DNA of 41,050 nt from Acidimicrobiaceae bacterium (GCA_030838245.1 JAUTXB010000274.1:1-41050), one strand, 5' to 3'; positions 16,354 through 24,476 are shown, counted from the stretch's first letter. Made by a program: numbers and translations. The notes: generated from the letters alone by a model not told the origin.

Positions 16354-17418
16354 ATGGCAACTGAGGGCGCGACTCCGACCACGAAACGCGGCACCACGAC
16401 GGCGAAGGGCGGCCGGGCCTCCGGTCCCCCCGGGCGCACCACTCCGAAAGGCACCGAGAGGGTCACCGCGGCCAGCGCCGAGGGCCCGGGAGGGTCATTG
16501 GCCAAGCGCGCGGCCCGCCATCCTGCGGACCAGTCGCCGGCCGCCGCCGCCCCCTTCGAGGTCGGCCAGTTCGAGAACGGCGGCGTGACCATGTACTACG
16601 AGGTCCACGGCAGCGGCCCCCGGGTGTTCGTCTTCATGCACGGGATCCTGCTCGACGCCAACCTCAACCGCCGCCTGGCCACCGACCTGGCCGCGGCGGG
16701 CAACCGGGTCATCCTGCTCGATCTTCCCGGACACGGTCTCTCCCAAAAGCCGCGTCGAGCGTCCTTTCACCGCATGGATACCTACGCCCGGCACGTGGAG
16801 GCCTTGCTCGATCACCTAGGTGTCGAGAAGGCAGTGGTGGGCGGCGTGTCCCTGGGCGGGAACGTCGCCCTGCTCGTCGCCTCCCAGTCACCAGAGCGAG
16901 TGCAAGGTCTGGTCGTCGAGATGCCAGTCCTCGAGTGGGCCGTGCCCGCCGCGGCCATCACCTTTGTGCCCATGCTCCTGGCCGTGCACCTGGCCCGGCG
17001 GGCGGTCCGGGTCGCCAGCCACGTTGTTCGCCGGATTCCTCGCAGCGGGTTCGGCCCGTTGGACAGTGTGATGAACACCCTCTCCAACGATCCCGTCGAG
17101 ATCGCGGCTGTCCTGCACGGGATCCTGACCGGGCCCATCGCCCCGACGGTGGAGGAACGCGACAACATGAACATTCCGGCTTTGGTGATCGGTCACCGTT
17201 CGGACCGCATCCACCCCTTCCACGATGCTGAACAGCTCGCCCAGCGGCTTCCCGATGCGCGGCTGGTACAGGCCAACTCGGTGCTCGAGCTCAGATTGCG
17301 ACCGGAGCGCCTTACCACCGAGATCGCCCAGTTCCTCGACGCGGTGTGGGACGGCGAAGCTACCAGCACCAGCACCAACACCAGCTCCCGCACCCGGGCT
17401 CGGCGTCGGGCCAGCTGA
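16354..17418 (+). CDS. Alpha/beta-hydrolase fold protein
   Basis: A 354-residue protein. The first 65 residues are a Thr/Lys/Pro/Ala-rich, disordered-looking basic tail; the hydrolase domain begins near residue 68. It shows the oxyanion-hole region FMHGILLDAN, the DLPGHGLSQKP loop and the nucleophile elbow GGVSLGGN (Ser near residue 165). GHRSDRIHP supplies a plausible acidic residue. At the place of the usual C-terminal catalytic His the sequence reads ANSVLELRLRP, with no His, so a classical triad is not evident. The C-terminus is Ser/Thr/Arg-rich. No ribosome-binding site precedes ATG 16354, which may be leaderless. Substrate unknown. It converges with arfB. Confidence 0.8.
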   Translation: MATEGATPTTKRGTTTAKGGRASGPPGRTTPKGTERVTAASAEGPGGSLAKRAARHPADQSPAAAAPFEVGQFENGGVTMYYEVHGSGPRVFVFMHGILLDANLNRRLATDLAAAGNRVILLDLPGHGLSQKPRRASFHRMDTYARHVEALLDHLGVEKAVVGGVSLGGNVALLVASQSPERVQGLVVEMPVLEWAVPAAAITFVPMLLAVHLARRAVRVASHVVRRIPRSGFGPLDSVMNTLSNDPVEIAAVLHGILTGPIAPTVEERDNMNIPALVIGHRSDRIHPFHDAEQLAQRLPDARLVQANSVLELRLRPERLTTEIAQFLDAVWDGEATSTSTNTSSRTRARRRAS

Positions 17419-17454
17419 CCATCACCGCGACGCAACCAAGGGCGACTCGAGCAG

Positions 17455-17886
17455 TCAGTCGTCGTCGGAGCCGGGTCGCCGTTGGCGCTTGCGTTCCGAC
17501 TGGTGGCGCTTGGCCGACAGACGCCGTTCCTTCGCTCCTCGAGACGGGCGCGTCGGGCGACGGGTCTTTTCGATGTGCAACGCATCGGCCACTCGAGCTC
17601 TGAATCGTTCGACCGCCAGTTGTCGGTTGCGGACCTGCGACCGTTCGTCATCAGCCACCACCCGGATCTCCGGACCGAAGCGTTGCAAGAGCCTGGCCTG
17701 CTGGCGCGGGCCGAGAGACGGTGACCGGGCCACATCGAACCGCAACTCCACTCGCGTGTTGACCTTGTTGGCATGCTGACCACCGGGTCCCCCACTGGGT
17801 GTAAACCGGAACTGGAGCTCGGACAAGGGAATGGCCAGCGACGGCGTGACCCGGATGAGGTCGGCGCGCGCCGGGTCGGCGGTCAT
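17455..17886 (-). CDS. arfB: Ribosome-rescue peptidyl-tRNA hydrolase ArfB
   Basis: A 143-residue protein of class-I release-factor type lacking a codon-recognition domain. It has FRFTPSGGPGGQHANKVNTRVEL with the catalytic GGQ at residues 35-37 and ends in a long Lys/Arg-rich tail (KERRLSAKRHQSERKRQRR). In ArfB that tail enters the empty mRNA channel of stalled ribosomes, and GGQ then hydrolyses peptidyl-tRNA. Its ATG overlaps the stop of the upstream FAH-family gene (ATGA), so the two are translationally coupled, with no obvious functional link. Confidence 0.93.
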   Translation of the reverse strand: MTADPARADLIRVTPSLAIPLSELQFRFTPSGGPGGQHANKVNTRVELRFDVARSPSLGPRQQARLLQRFGPEIRVVADDERSQVRNRQLAVERFRARVADALHIEKTRRPTRPSRGAKERRLSAKRHQSERKRQRRPGSDDD

Positions 17887-18749
17887 GGAGCTCCGGGCTC
17901 GTCGACCACCGGGTTTTCCAGTGCACCGATGCCGTCGATCTCGATGTGCACGGTGTCACCGGCGCTGAGCCACTGAGGCGGGTTGCCACTTGCCGCCACC
18001 CCGGCCGGTGTACCGGTGGAGAGGATCATGCCCGGCTCGAGGGTGAATGCGGTGGAGAGATGCTCGATCATCTGCCGGCAGGAGAAGATCATGTCGGACG
18101 TGGTCCCGTCCTGGCGCAGCTCCTCGTTGACCCAGGTCCGGATGCGCAGTTGTTGCGGGTCGACGATCTCGTCGGTGGTCACGATCCACGGCCCGGTGGG
18201 GCCATGGGTGTCGAAACCCTTGCCCAACATCATGGTCGGTGTCCGTCGTTGCCAGTCCCGGACGCTCACGTCGTTCACGACGACGAAGCCGGCGACCACG
18301 TCGAGGGCCCGATCGGCGGGGACATGCCGACAGCGCGTGCCGACCACCATCCCCAGTTCCCCCTCGTAGTCGACCTCGCTGGACACCCGGGGCACCTCGA
18401 TGGAAGCTCCGGACCCGATGACGCAGGTGGGCTGCTTGGCGAACCAGGTCTGATGCTGAGGCCGCTCCTGGCCGAGCTCACGAATGTGGTCGTCGTAGTT
18501 CCGGGCAATGGCCAGGAACGACGGGGGTCGAGGTACGGGGGCTACGAGCACAGCCTCGCCGAGTGGTACCCGGCGCCCTCCTCCGCTCGGGGCCTCCCGG
18601 GCAACGTCCAGCGCGGCCGAACCGAGGGACAGAAGGTCGGCCATGTCGCCAGGAAGCCCGATGACCGGATCGGTGAGATCGATGACCTCGTCGTCGTGGA
18701 CAACCCCGGTTCGAACCACGTGGTCGGGACGAAAACTTACGAGTCGCAC
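17883..18749 (-). CDS. Fumarylacetoacetate hydrolase (FAH) family protein
   Basis: A 288-residue protein. GTG 18749 (VRLVSFRPD) is the usual family start; the frame runs to 18845 without support. The FAH domain shows LAIARNYDDHIRELG, VDYEGELGMVVG with the metal-binding Glu pair, GFVVVNDVSVRDWQ, GKGFDTHGPTGPW and ILSTGTPAGVA. These are the features of Mg/Mn-dependent C-C hydrolases and decarboxylases acting on 2-oxo acids from aromatic catabolism. The exact substrate is unknown. It is cotranscribed with arfB and divergent from the sucrase/ferredoxin-like gene. Confidence 0.9.
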   Translation of the reverse strand: MRLVSFRPDHVVRTGVVHDDEVIDLTDPVIGLPGDMADLLSLGSAALDVAREAPSGGGRRVPLGEAVLVAPVPRPPSFLAIARNYDDHIRELGQERPQHQTWFAKQPTCVIGSGASIEVPRVSSEVDYEGELGMVVGTRCRHVPADRALDVVAGFVVVNDVSVRDWQRRTPTMMLGKGFDTHGPTGPWIVTTDEIVDPQQLRIRTWVNEELRQDGTTSDMIFSCRQMIEHLSTAFTLEPGMILSTGTPAGVAASGNPPQWLSAGDTVHIEIDGIGALENPVVDEPGAP

Positions 18750-18856
18750 CCCCCGACCGTAGGGGACGCGAGCCGGTCTCGCCGGGCATACCGAGCCCAA
18801 CGTCCATCGTGCTCGGGTCGGATGGAACGGTTCCGTCTGGGCCACTCACCGATAGA

Positions 18857-18876
18857 TTGACGGATACTGACGGATG
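18857..18876 (+). repeat. Two tandem 10-bp repeats at the start of the sucrase/ferredoxin-like gene
   Basis: TTGACGGATA is followed directly by CTGACGGATG, and the second copy ends inside the start codon at 18874. A short palindrome GGAAC-G-GTTCC (18824-18834) lies just upstream. These could be operator elements in the 124-bp divergent region. Function is not shown. Confidence 0.35.
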
Positions 18877-19863
18877 GCGGATACACCGGCGGTGCGAGCG
18901 ATCGATCGAAGGAAGGCACCCATCTCCTCCCAACTGGACACGGCCACCACCCTTCGGTGCTCCGAATGGGCCCGCCAACTCGACGTCGACCCGATCGGCA
19001 CTGCCGGCACCTATGCCGGCTACCTGTTGGTGGAATGGCCTCTCCCCTGGCCTCACGATCTCGGTGAGGTACCCGAGCTGGCGCCGCTCGTCTCCGCTCT
19101 GGCCGGGACGGGGATCCGCCTTCAAGGGCTGGTGCCCACCTGGTCCCACGGCCCCGAGCATCACGCCATCCTCTATCACCAGCGCAGCAACGTACCGGCT
19201 GGGTTTGCCGGCTTCGAGGGACGCCAGGTCACCGCCCCGCTCGACGAGTTGGTGGCGGCGGCCCTCCACCTGCTGGAGGGTGGCGGGACTGGCGCCACCG
19301 ATAGACGACCGTGGCCGACCGACGTCTTGGTCTGCGGGCACGGCCGACGTGACCGCTGCTGCGGGACCCTCGGTACCAGGCTGACGCTGCAACTGGCAGC
19401 CAGCCACGTCGGCGGCGACAACGTCCGCCTGTGGCGCACCAGCCATACCGGTGGCCATCGGTTCGCTCCGACCATGATCGTGCTCCCCGAGGCGACGGTC
19501 TGGGCCTTTGCCGACCCCGATCTGGTCGATCGGGTGCTCCAGCGCGACGGGCCGCTCGATGACCTGGTCGCTCGGTATCGAGGTTGCTCGGGCCTGAGCT
19601 CGCCGCACGTGCAGGCGCTCGAGCGTTCCGTGCTGGCCGAGGTCGGCTGGTCCCTCTTTTCCTCGGTCCGACGCGGGAGAGAACGGCCCGACGGATCGGT
19701 CTCGCTCCAGGTGCAGAGCCCCGGCGCAACCACCGAATGGGAAGCGACCGTGACCAACGGGAGACGACTACCGGTGCCCGTCTGTGGCAGTCCCATCGAA
19801 GAAGCAGTGAAGTCAGAGCCCGAGCTCGTCGTCGATCGGGTCCGCCGGGTCACTCCCGCCTGA
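18874..19863 (+). CDS. Sucrase/ferredoxin-like [2Fe-2S] protein (Apd1/Aim32 type)
   Basis: A 329-residue protein with the two marks of PF06999. One is VCGHGRRDRCCGTLG, a Cys-rich loop from a thioredoxin-like fold. The other is RTSHTGGHRFAPT, a His-x-x-Gly-His pair. In yeast Apd1 a [2Fe-2S] cluster is held by two Cys and two His from these same motifs, so this protein probably binds a cluster in the same way. The N-terminal 150 residues match the usual extension with CSEWARQL. The name sucrase is historical. Its role may be redox or thiol homeostasis but is unproven. It converges with the acyl-CoA dehydrogenase with a 5-nt gap. Confidence 0.85.
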   Translation: MADTPAVRAIDRRKAPISSQLDTATTLRCSEWARQLDVDPIGTAGTYAGYLLVEWPLPWPHDLGEVPELAPLVSALAGTGIRLQGLVPTWSHGPEHHAILYHQRSNVPAGFAGFEGRQVTAPLDELVAAALHLLEGGGTGATDRRPWPTDVLVCGHGRRDRCCGTLGTRLTLQLAASHVGGDNVRLWRTSHTGGHRFAPTMIVLPEATVWAFADPDLVDRVLQRDGPLDDLVARYRGCSGLSSPHVQALERSVLAEVGWSLFSSVRRGRERPDGSVSLQVQSPGATTEWEATVTNGRRLPVPVCGSPIEEAVKSEPELVVDRVRRVTPA

Positions 19864-19868
19864 GGCCC

Positions 19869-21179
19869 TCACCCGTTCCTGGGAAGCTCCCGGAACGGGG
19901 TGGTCCGGTCGTTGCTGGGCTCCCTCGGCAGGCCGAGCACCCGTTCCCCGATGATGTTGTGCTGGATCTCGTCGGTTCCGCCATAGATGGAGGGTCCCTG
20001 GGCGAACAGAGCCGCCTCGGTCACGCCGGTGGCCAACGAGTTGCCATCTCGCTCGGCCAATGCCTTCGCCTCCTTGTCCCCGTAGCCGTGGAGCATCCCA
20101 CGAGGTCCGAGAATCTGCAGCCCGAGATCACGGGTGCGCCGCAGGATGTCGCTCATCGACAACTTGGCGATGTTGCCCAGCCCGGGCACCGAGCCGCCCC
20201 GAGCAGCCAGGGCCTTCTGCCGCAGCCGGGTGTATTTGGCGATCTCGTAGAGAGAGTAGAGCTGCATCAGTTCCTGGCGCACGGTGGCATCAGCGATCTT
20301 GCCATTGGCCGTGGCCAGCTCGGTGAGGGTTTCCCGGCTGGTGAAGCCCATACCTCCGCCACCGCCGCGACGCCCGCGAGAACCGGTGAAGTCCCCGGCC
20401 CGCCGGTTCAGGTCCCCGGTGACGGTGCCCGGCCCGGCCATCCCGCCGGCGGCAGAACCGCCACCCGCACCGAGCCCCGCCCGCTCAAAGCCGAGGGTGG
20501 TGTTGGCCACGGCCCACCCGTTGTTGACCCCACCGATGGCTGCATCGTCGTCGACCACCACATCGGTCAGGAAGACCTCGTTGAACAGCGCTCGTCCGGT
20601 CATCTCCCGCAGGGGCCGGACGTCCACCCCCGGCTGATGCATGTCGACGGCGAAGTAGGTGATCCCCTGGTGCTTGGGCACGTCGGGGTCGGTACGGGCC
20701 AGGAGCATCCCGAGATCGGCGGTCGTGCCGGTGGACGTCCACACCTTTTGGCCGTTGACGATCCACTGATCGCCGTCTCGCACGGCCGACGTGGACAGCC
20801 CGGCGAGGTCCGAACCGGCGCCGGGCTCGCTGAACAGCTGGCACCATGCCTTCTGTCCGGTGACGATGTCCCGCAGGTAGCGCTGGCGCTGCTCGTCGGT
20901 CCCCTGTACGGCGATGGTGGGACCGGCCAAGAGGAGACCCAGTCCTCCAGGGGCGCCCAGGGCACCGAATGCGGCGATGACCTGCTGCACCCGCACGCTT
21001 TCAGAGGGCGACATGTCTTGGCCGTACCACTTCTCTGGCCAACTGGGGGCAGCCCACCCGGCCGTGCCCAGGCGCTCCCACCATTCCGCCACCGTGCTGT
21101 CGGGGTCCCAGTTTTCCTTGAGCCAGGCGCCCAGTTCGGACTCCAGTCCCGTGTCGGTGCCTTCGCTGTTGTCGGTCAT
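19869..21179 (-). CDS. Acyl-CoA dehydrogenase (FadE type)
   Basis: A 436-residue flavoenzyme. ATG 21179 has GGGAG about five bases upstream. Core marks are QLFSEPGAGSDLAGL, NGQKVWTSTG and, near the C-terminus, IYGGTDEIQHNIIGERVLGLP. It is longer than the usual 380-400 residues because of an insertion at about 245-290 that is very Gly/Arg-rich (AGGGSAAGGMAGPG ... RGRRGGGGG). Members oxidise acyl-CoA thioesters, in fatty acid or sterol side-chain degradation, passing electrons to ETF. Chain specificity is unknown. Its 3' end contains a hairpin that probably terminates the convergent gene. Confidence 0.92.
   Translation of the reverse strand: MTDNSEGTDTGLESELGAWLKENWDPDSTVAEWWERLGTAGWAAPSWPEKWYGQDMSPSESVRVQQVIAAFGALGAPGGLGLLLAGPTIAVQGTDEQRQRYLRDIVTGQKAWCQLFSEPGAGSDLAGLSTSAVRDGDQWIVNGQKVWTSTGTTADLGMLLARTDPDVPKHQGITYFAVDMHQPGVDVRPLREMTGRALFNEVFLTDVVVDDDAAIGGVNNGWAVANTTLGFERAGLGAGGGSAAGGMAGPGTVTGDLNRRAGDFTGSRGRRGGGGGMGFTSRETLTELATANGKIADATVRQELMQLYSLYEIAKYTRLRQKALAARGGSVPGLGNIAKLSMSDILRRTRDLGLQILGPRGMLHGYGDKEAKALAERDGNSLATGVTEAALFAQGPSIYGGTDEIQHNIIGERVLGLPREPSNDRTTPFRELPRNG
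19872..19899. terminator. Hairpin at the convergent 3' ends
   Basis: CCCGTTCC...GGAACGGG with inner GGGA/TCCC arms gives a 12-bp stem with one bulged T and a 3-base loop, nine bases past the sucrase/ferredoxin-like stop. It lies inside the last codons of the acyl-CoA dehydrogenase. There is no U-run. The likely role is to end plus-strand transcription. Confidence 0.55.
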
Positions 21180-21274
21180 GCTCACTCCCACCCCAGATCA
21201 GTCGGTACGTCTGAGAACGTGCCGGACCGCCATGGCCGCGCCGAACCGGCCACCATCCGACACGACGAGGATAC

Positions 21275-21838
21275 TCATGCCGCCGGTGAGGCTCGGCGTC
21301 GTGGCTCCCACTGCTCCCGGGTCAGACGCCAGATGTGGTGGGGGGCGTCGGTGAAGTGGGGCAGGACCTGGCTCTCAGTCAGGGTGAAGCCCAGTCTGGT
21401 GGCCACCGCCGCCGATCGGCCGTTCTCGGCCAGGATTACCGAGCACACCTGGTCGGCACCGATGTCGTCGAACGCGTACTCGATGGACCGGGCACCGGCC
21501 TCGGTGGCAAATCCTCGCCCCCAGTGGCGCGGGTCGATCGTCCAGCCAACCTCGATGCCCGGCCAACCGGGCAGTTCGGGTCGGTTGAGCCCGGCTCGAC
21601 CGACCAGTTGCCCGGTCTCGATCTCGACCACCGCCCAGTGGCCCGTCCCTCGCAGGGCCCACTGGCCCCGCCACTGGGCCATCCCCCGCCACGCGTCGGA
21701 GCGAGAGAAGGTATCGGGGAGATGGAGTGCGTGGCGCACCTCTTCGGACATGACGATCGCCGCGTAGGCGTCGAGGTCGAAGTCCTCGAACGGCCGCAGC
21801 GCCAGCCGTTCGGTGTGGAGCGTCGGACAGTCGGACAT
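21275..21838 (-). CDS. GNAT N-acetyltransferase (RimJ/RimL type)
   Basis: A 187-residue protein starting at ATG 21838 (MSDCPTLHTERLALRPF), 14 bases after the OsmC stop; the frame extends to 21880 but would overlap the OsmC gene. The order is TERLALRPF, WAVVEIETGQLVGRAGL, EVGWTIDPRHWGRGFATEA (acetyl-CoA pyrophosphate loop, here H-W-G-R-G-F-A) and ENGRSAAVATRLGF. This is the RimJ/L-like acetyltransferase_3 pattern. The substrate may be a protein N-terminus or a small amine. It is the last gene of a three-gene operon. Confidence 0.9.
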   Translation of the reverse strand: MSDCPTLHTERLALRPFEDFDLDAYAAIVMSEEVRHALHLPDTFSRSDAWRGMAQWRGQWALRGTGHWAVVEIETGQLVGRAGLNRPELPGWPGIEVGWTIDPRHWGRGFATEAGARSIEYAFDDIGADQVCSVILAENGRSAAVATRLGFTLTESQVLPHFTDAPHHIWRLTREQWEPRRRASPAA

Positions 21839-21851
21839 CGTGCGACTGCCC

Positions 21852-22313
21852 TCAGACCATGGTGGTCTCGATGGCGACACCCGACCGAAGCATCCGGGTG
21901 ACCGGGGTCCGATCGGCGATCTCGGCCAACCGGGCCGTCTGCTCTACATTCAGTTCGGCGGCAATGCGCACCTGTCGCTCGATCCGCTGCTGGGCCGAGC
22001 CGCCATCACCGTTCTGTAGCAGCCGGGCCCGGACCCGGATCTGACCGAGGTCCCACCCCTTGCGATCGGCGTAGAGGCGCAGCGTCGCTGCGGTGCACTG
22101 GGCCAGGCCCAACAGGACCAGTTGGAACGGGTTGAAACCCTCGTCGTTGCCCCCTACGTTCCGTCCCTCGTCGACCACCAGGCGGTGGACGCCGGCCCGT
22201 CCCTCGCCCCCAAGCCCCGACGCGCTGTCCACCACCGCGGAAGCCAGGACCTGGTCGCCATCGGCTTCGGCTTCGGCTTCGGCTTCGTGGTCGTCGCTCT
22301 GTATCTCGGTCAT
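21852..22313 (-). CDS. OsmC-family protein with a single active-site Cys
   Basis: A 153-residue protein. Its ATG 22313 overlaps the stop of the beta-helix gene (ATGA). The family core PFQLVLLGLAQCTAATLRLYADRKGW contains the peroxidatic Cys. The second conserved motif, normally C-P-V in the C-terminal half, reads IADRTPVTRML, so the resolving Cys is Thr. It may act through an external thiol such as mycothiol or have a non-peroxidase role. An acidic EAEAEAEADGD stretch near residue 15 is encoded by a hexanucleotide repeat. Confidence 0.85.
   Translation of the reverse strand: MTEIQSDDHEAEAEAEADGDQVLASAVVDSASGLGGEGRAGVHRLVVDEGRNVGGNDEGFNPFQLVLLGLAQCTAATLRLYADRKGWDLGQIRVRARLLQNGDGGSAQQRIERQVRIAAELNVEQTARLAEIADRTPVTRMLRSGVAIETTMV
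22261..22287. repeat. Hexanucleotide tandem repeat (TCGGCT)4
   Basis: Four perfect copies of TCGGCT followed by TCG lie within the 5' part of the OsmC gene. On the coding strand they encode alternating Glu and Ala. Copy-number change would keep the frame. Confidence 0.8.
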
Positions 22314-23185
22314 CGTTGCCTCAGGGTAGTCAGGTCGCCGGGTTGGAATGCCCACACCGGGAGCTCGGGTGGACCCGGAGGCACCGTCCCGACCGACTCA
22401 GCTGGCAACCCGTCGATCACGCTTCGCGCCTCGAACCTGGAGCGCTGCTTAACCACGGCGCCGGCGCGGACCACGCATTGTTCCCCCAGCACGCTCCAGT
22501 CGCACACGATGGCGCCCGGCTCCACGACGGTACCGGCACCCAGATGGCAGCCGTGGATCATCGCCCCGGGCCCGATGATCACGTCGTCGTCGATCACCAG
22601 GTCATTGTCCGGGAGCAGGTGCAAGACGGTGTTCTCCAGGATCTGCACGCCGCTCCCGATGCGCACAGGCCCGTGGGAGTCGCCCAGGATCTTGACCCCA
22701 GCCCCGATGATGGTATCGGCCCCGACCACCACGTCCCCGGTCAGTTCGGCGGATTCGAACAGCGTCGCCGACTCGGAAACCTTTGGCCAGGTACCCCGGA
22801 ATTCGTACAGCCGCCCCATCGGCCCTCCTTCGTCGTCGTAGTCGTTGTTGTCTATTCCCGTTCCCAATCCGGCCAAAGGCCAAAACGGTGGAAGATCGAG
22901 ATGCCCGTCCCGCAAACCGCGTAGCCGATCCAGGTCTCCCTGGTTGGCGTGGCGGATCACGCGGCCTGGCCGGCCCACCACCACCGACTCGTCGGGGATG
23001 ACCACCCCCGGGGACAGGACTGTGCCCTCGCCCAGGAAGCACCGGTTCCCGAGTGCCGACCCGGGCATGAGGACCGAGGCGTTTCCCACCTCGCACAGGT
23101 CTCCGATCGTGGCCCCGATCACCAGGCACCGGTGGCCGAAGACCGCTCGCCGCCCGATCGTGGTGCCGGCAGACGTGCTCCCCAC
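22310..23185 (-). CDS. Left-handed beta-helix (hexapeptide-repeat) protein, main frame
   Basis: A 291-codon frame with two hexapeptide-repeat regions. The first (about 1-75) has GATIGDLCEVGNASVLMPG and ends VVVGRPGRVIR. The second (from 22819) starts MGRLYEF and resembles a whole gamma-carbonic-anhydrase-like protein of 169 residues. ATG 22819 has a near-perfect AAGGAGGG just upstream, so the second half may also be made alone. The first helix lacks its beginning in this frame; the missing part is found in another frame at 23212-23373 (next entry). The stop overlaps the OsmC start. Metal or substrate is unknown. Confidence 0.7.
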   Translation of the reverse strand: MGSTSAGTTIGRRAVFGHRCLVIGATIGDLCEVGNASVLMPGSALGNRCFLGEGTVLSPGVVIPDESVVVGRPGRVIRHANQGDLDRLRGLRDGHLDLPPFWPLAGLGTGIDNNDYDDEGGPMGRLYEFRGTWPKVSESATLFESAELTGDVVVGADTIIGAGVKILGDSHGPVRIGSGVQILENTVLHLLPDNDLVIDDDVIIGPGAMIHGCHLGAGTVVEPGAIVCDWSVLGEQCVVRAGAVVKQRSRFEARSVIDGLPAESVGTVPPGPPELPVWAFQPGDLTTLRQR

Positions 23186-23211
23186 GGCGACCGAGTTCTC
23201 GAGCAGGTACG

Positions 23212-23373
23212 ACCGGGGGCCACGTGCACCGAGCCGGACACGCTGCGAATGACTACACCGGGGGCCACACCCACCCCGTCGCCGGCTGAGACATCGCCCA
23301 GCACGACGGCTGAGTCGGCAACGTGGTGCCGAACATCATCGGTCGACGACTCGATGAGCGACCAGCCCGTCAC
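23212..23373 (-). pseudogene. N-terminal part of the beta-helix gene, separated by a frameshift
   Basis: GTG 23373 has GAGGGG five bases upstream and opens a frame reading VTGWSLIESSTDD, then ADSAVVLGDVSAGDGVGVAPG, clear hexapeptide repeats. This frame loses its sense at a run of five C on the minus strand (23215-23219). The downstream frame continues at RSYLLENSVAVGSTSAG. Adding one base in the run would join both into one protein of about 354 residues. It may be a real mutation, programmed slippage or a sequencing error. Confidence 0.6.
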
Positions 23374-23547
23374 TCGGGCCCCTCGAACATGCACACGGTT
23401 GCAGTCGTATCACCCTCGCCCAGGGCGTGCACGGCGCCTGTCGTCATCGCCGCTGGGCGTAACGGGACCATAAAGAACCCGTTCCAGGCCGTAACGAGGG
23501 CGAAAAATGCCCTTCTCGCCCCGGTCCGAAAGCGCGAAAGTGGCGTC

Positions 23548-24288
23548 ATGAGCCATTTCTGGCGCACCAGGGTTTTGAGCGCAGCGGGCATCGGCGCGCC
23601 GGTCATCGTGGCCGCGCTGTTGATCCCCGGCCGCGGCCACCTCAACGCGGCCAACAACGCGCTGATCCTCGTGGTGGCGGTAGTGGCCGTGGCTGTCAAC
23701 GGGAACCGGCTGGCGGCAGCCGTTGCCGCCCTGTCTGCGGCGATATCGTTCGATTTCTTCCTGACCGCTCCTTACTACTCATTGAGGATCGCCCGCTGGG
23801 ACGACGTCGTCACCGACGCCTTGTTGTTGGTCGTGGGCCTGGTGGTCGGGGACCTGGCCGCTCGGGGACAGGCTCACCGGGCCCGCTCCGACCAACGCGG
23901 TGGCGAGGTGGCGACCATGCACGCCATGACCGAGCTGGTGGCCGAAGGCGAAGGGCCCGAGTTCGTCGCCATCGTGGCGGCCGGCGAGCTGCGCGACCTG
24001 TTGCACCTCCGCGACTGTCGATTCACCCGTGGCCACGAGGTGTCCTCCTCTGCCCACGTCACCCCGAACGGAGCGGTGCTCATTGGCACCGTTCCCTGGG
24101 CCACGGGGAAGTTCGGCCTCCCCACCAAAGAGGTCGACCTTCCCGTTCGCAGCCACGGGTTCGTTCTCGGTCACTTCTTGCTGACCCCGAAACCGATAGT
24201 CCCAGTGTCCGACGAGGAGTTGAGGGTGGCCGTGGCCATCGCCGACCAAGTGGGTGCGGCCATGTCCGACACGACCCTGTCGACCTAG
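23548..24288 (+). CDS. Orphan DUF4118 membrane sensor with GAF-like domain, no kinase
   Basis: A 246-residue protein. ATG 23548 (MSHFWRTR) directly precedes the first membrane helix; the frame is open to 23323 but meaningless there. Four membrane helices (about 10-115) include DFFLTAPYYSLRI, the DUF4118 hallmark also found in the KdpD proteins 6-8 kb downstream. A soluble GAF-like domain of about 110 residues follows and ends ELRVAVAIADQVGAAMSD. There is no HisKA or ATPase domain. It may tune the Kdp sensors by heterodimer formation, or sense independently; this is inference from similarity and location. Confidence 0.75.
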   Translation: MSHFWRTRVLSAAGIGAPVIVAALLIPGRGHLNAANNALILVVAVVAVAVNGNRLAAAVAALSAAISFDFFLTAPYYSLRIARWDDVVTDALLLVVGLVVGDLAARGQAHRARSDQRGGEVATMHAMTELVAEGEGPEFVAIVAAGELRDLLHLRDCRFTRGHEVSSSAHVTPNGAVLIGTVPWATGKFGLPTKEVDLPVRSHGFVLGHFLLTPKPIVPVSDEELRVAVAIADQVGAAMSDTTLST

Positions 24289-24476
24289 TGCCGCGACGGT
24301 AACGTTTGCGCTGTTTGACGGTCACCTATCGAGCGGCCAAAAGGGGTCTAGATCGCCGACAGGGCGCGGCGTCGCCGAGTGTGCTTGCCGTCATTCTGTG
24401 GCCACGTCCCACCACTCGGCGGGACGTGGCCGATCCAGATCCCCTGTCAGCGTGCGCCACCGAGACACTTCGGGTA

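Noticed and set aside
19584..21767. 727-codon plus-strand frame over acyl-CoA dehydrogenase and GNAT genes
   Set aside because: Begins within the sucrase/ferredoxin-like gene and runs antisense to two clear enzymes; composition is Gly/Pro/Arg/His-rich without motifs.
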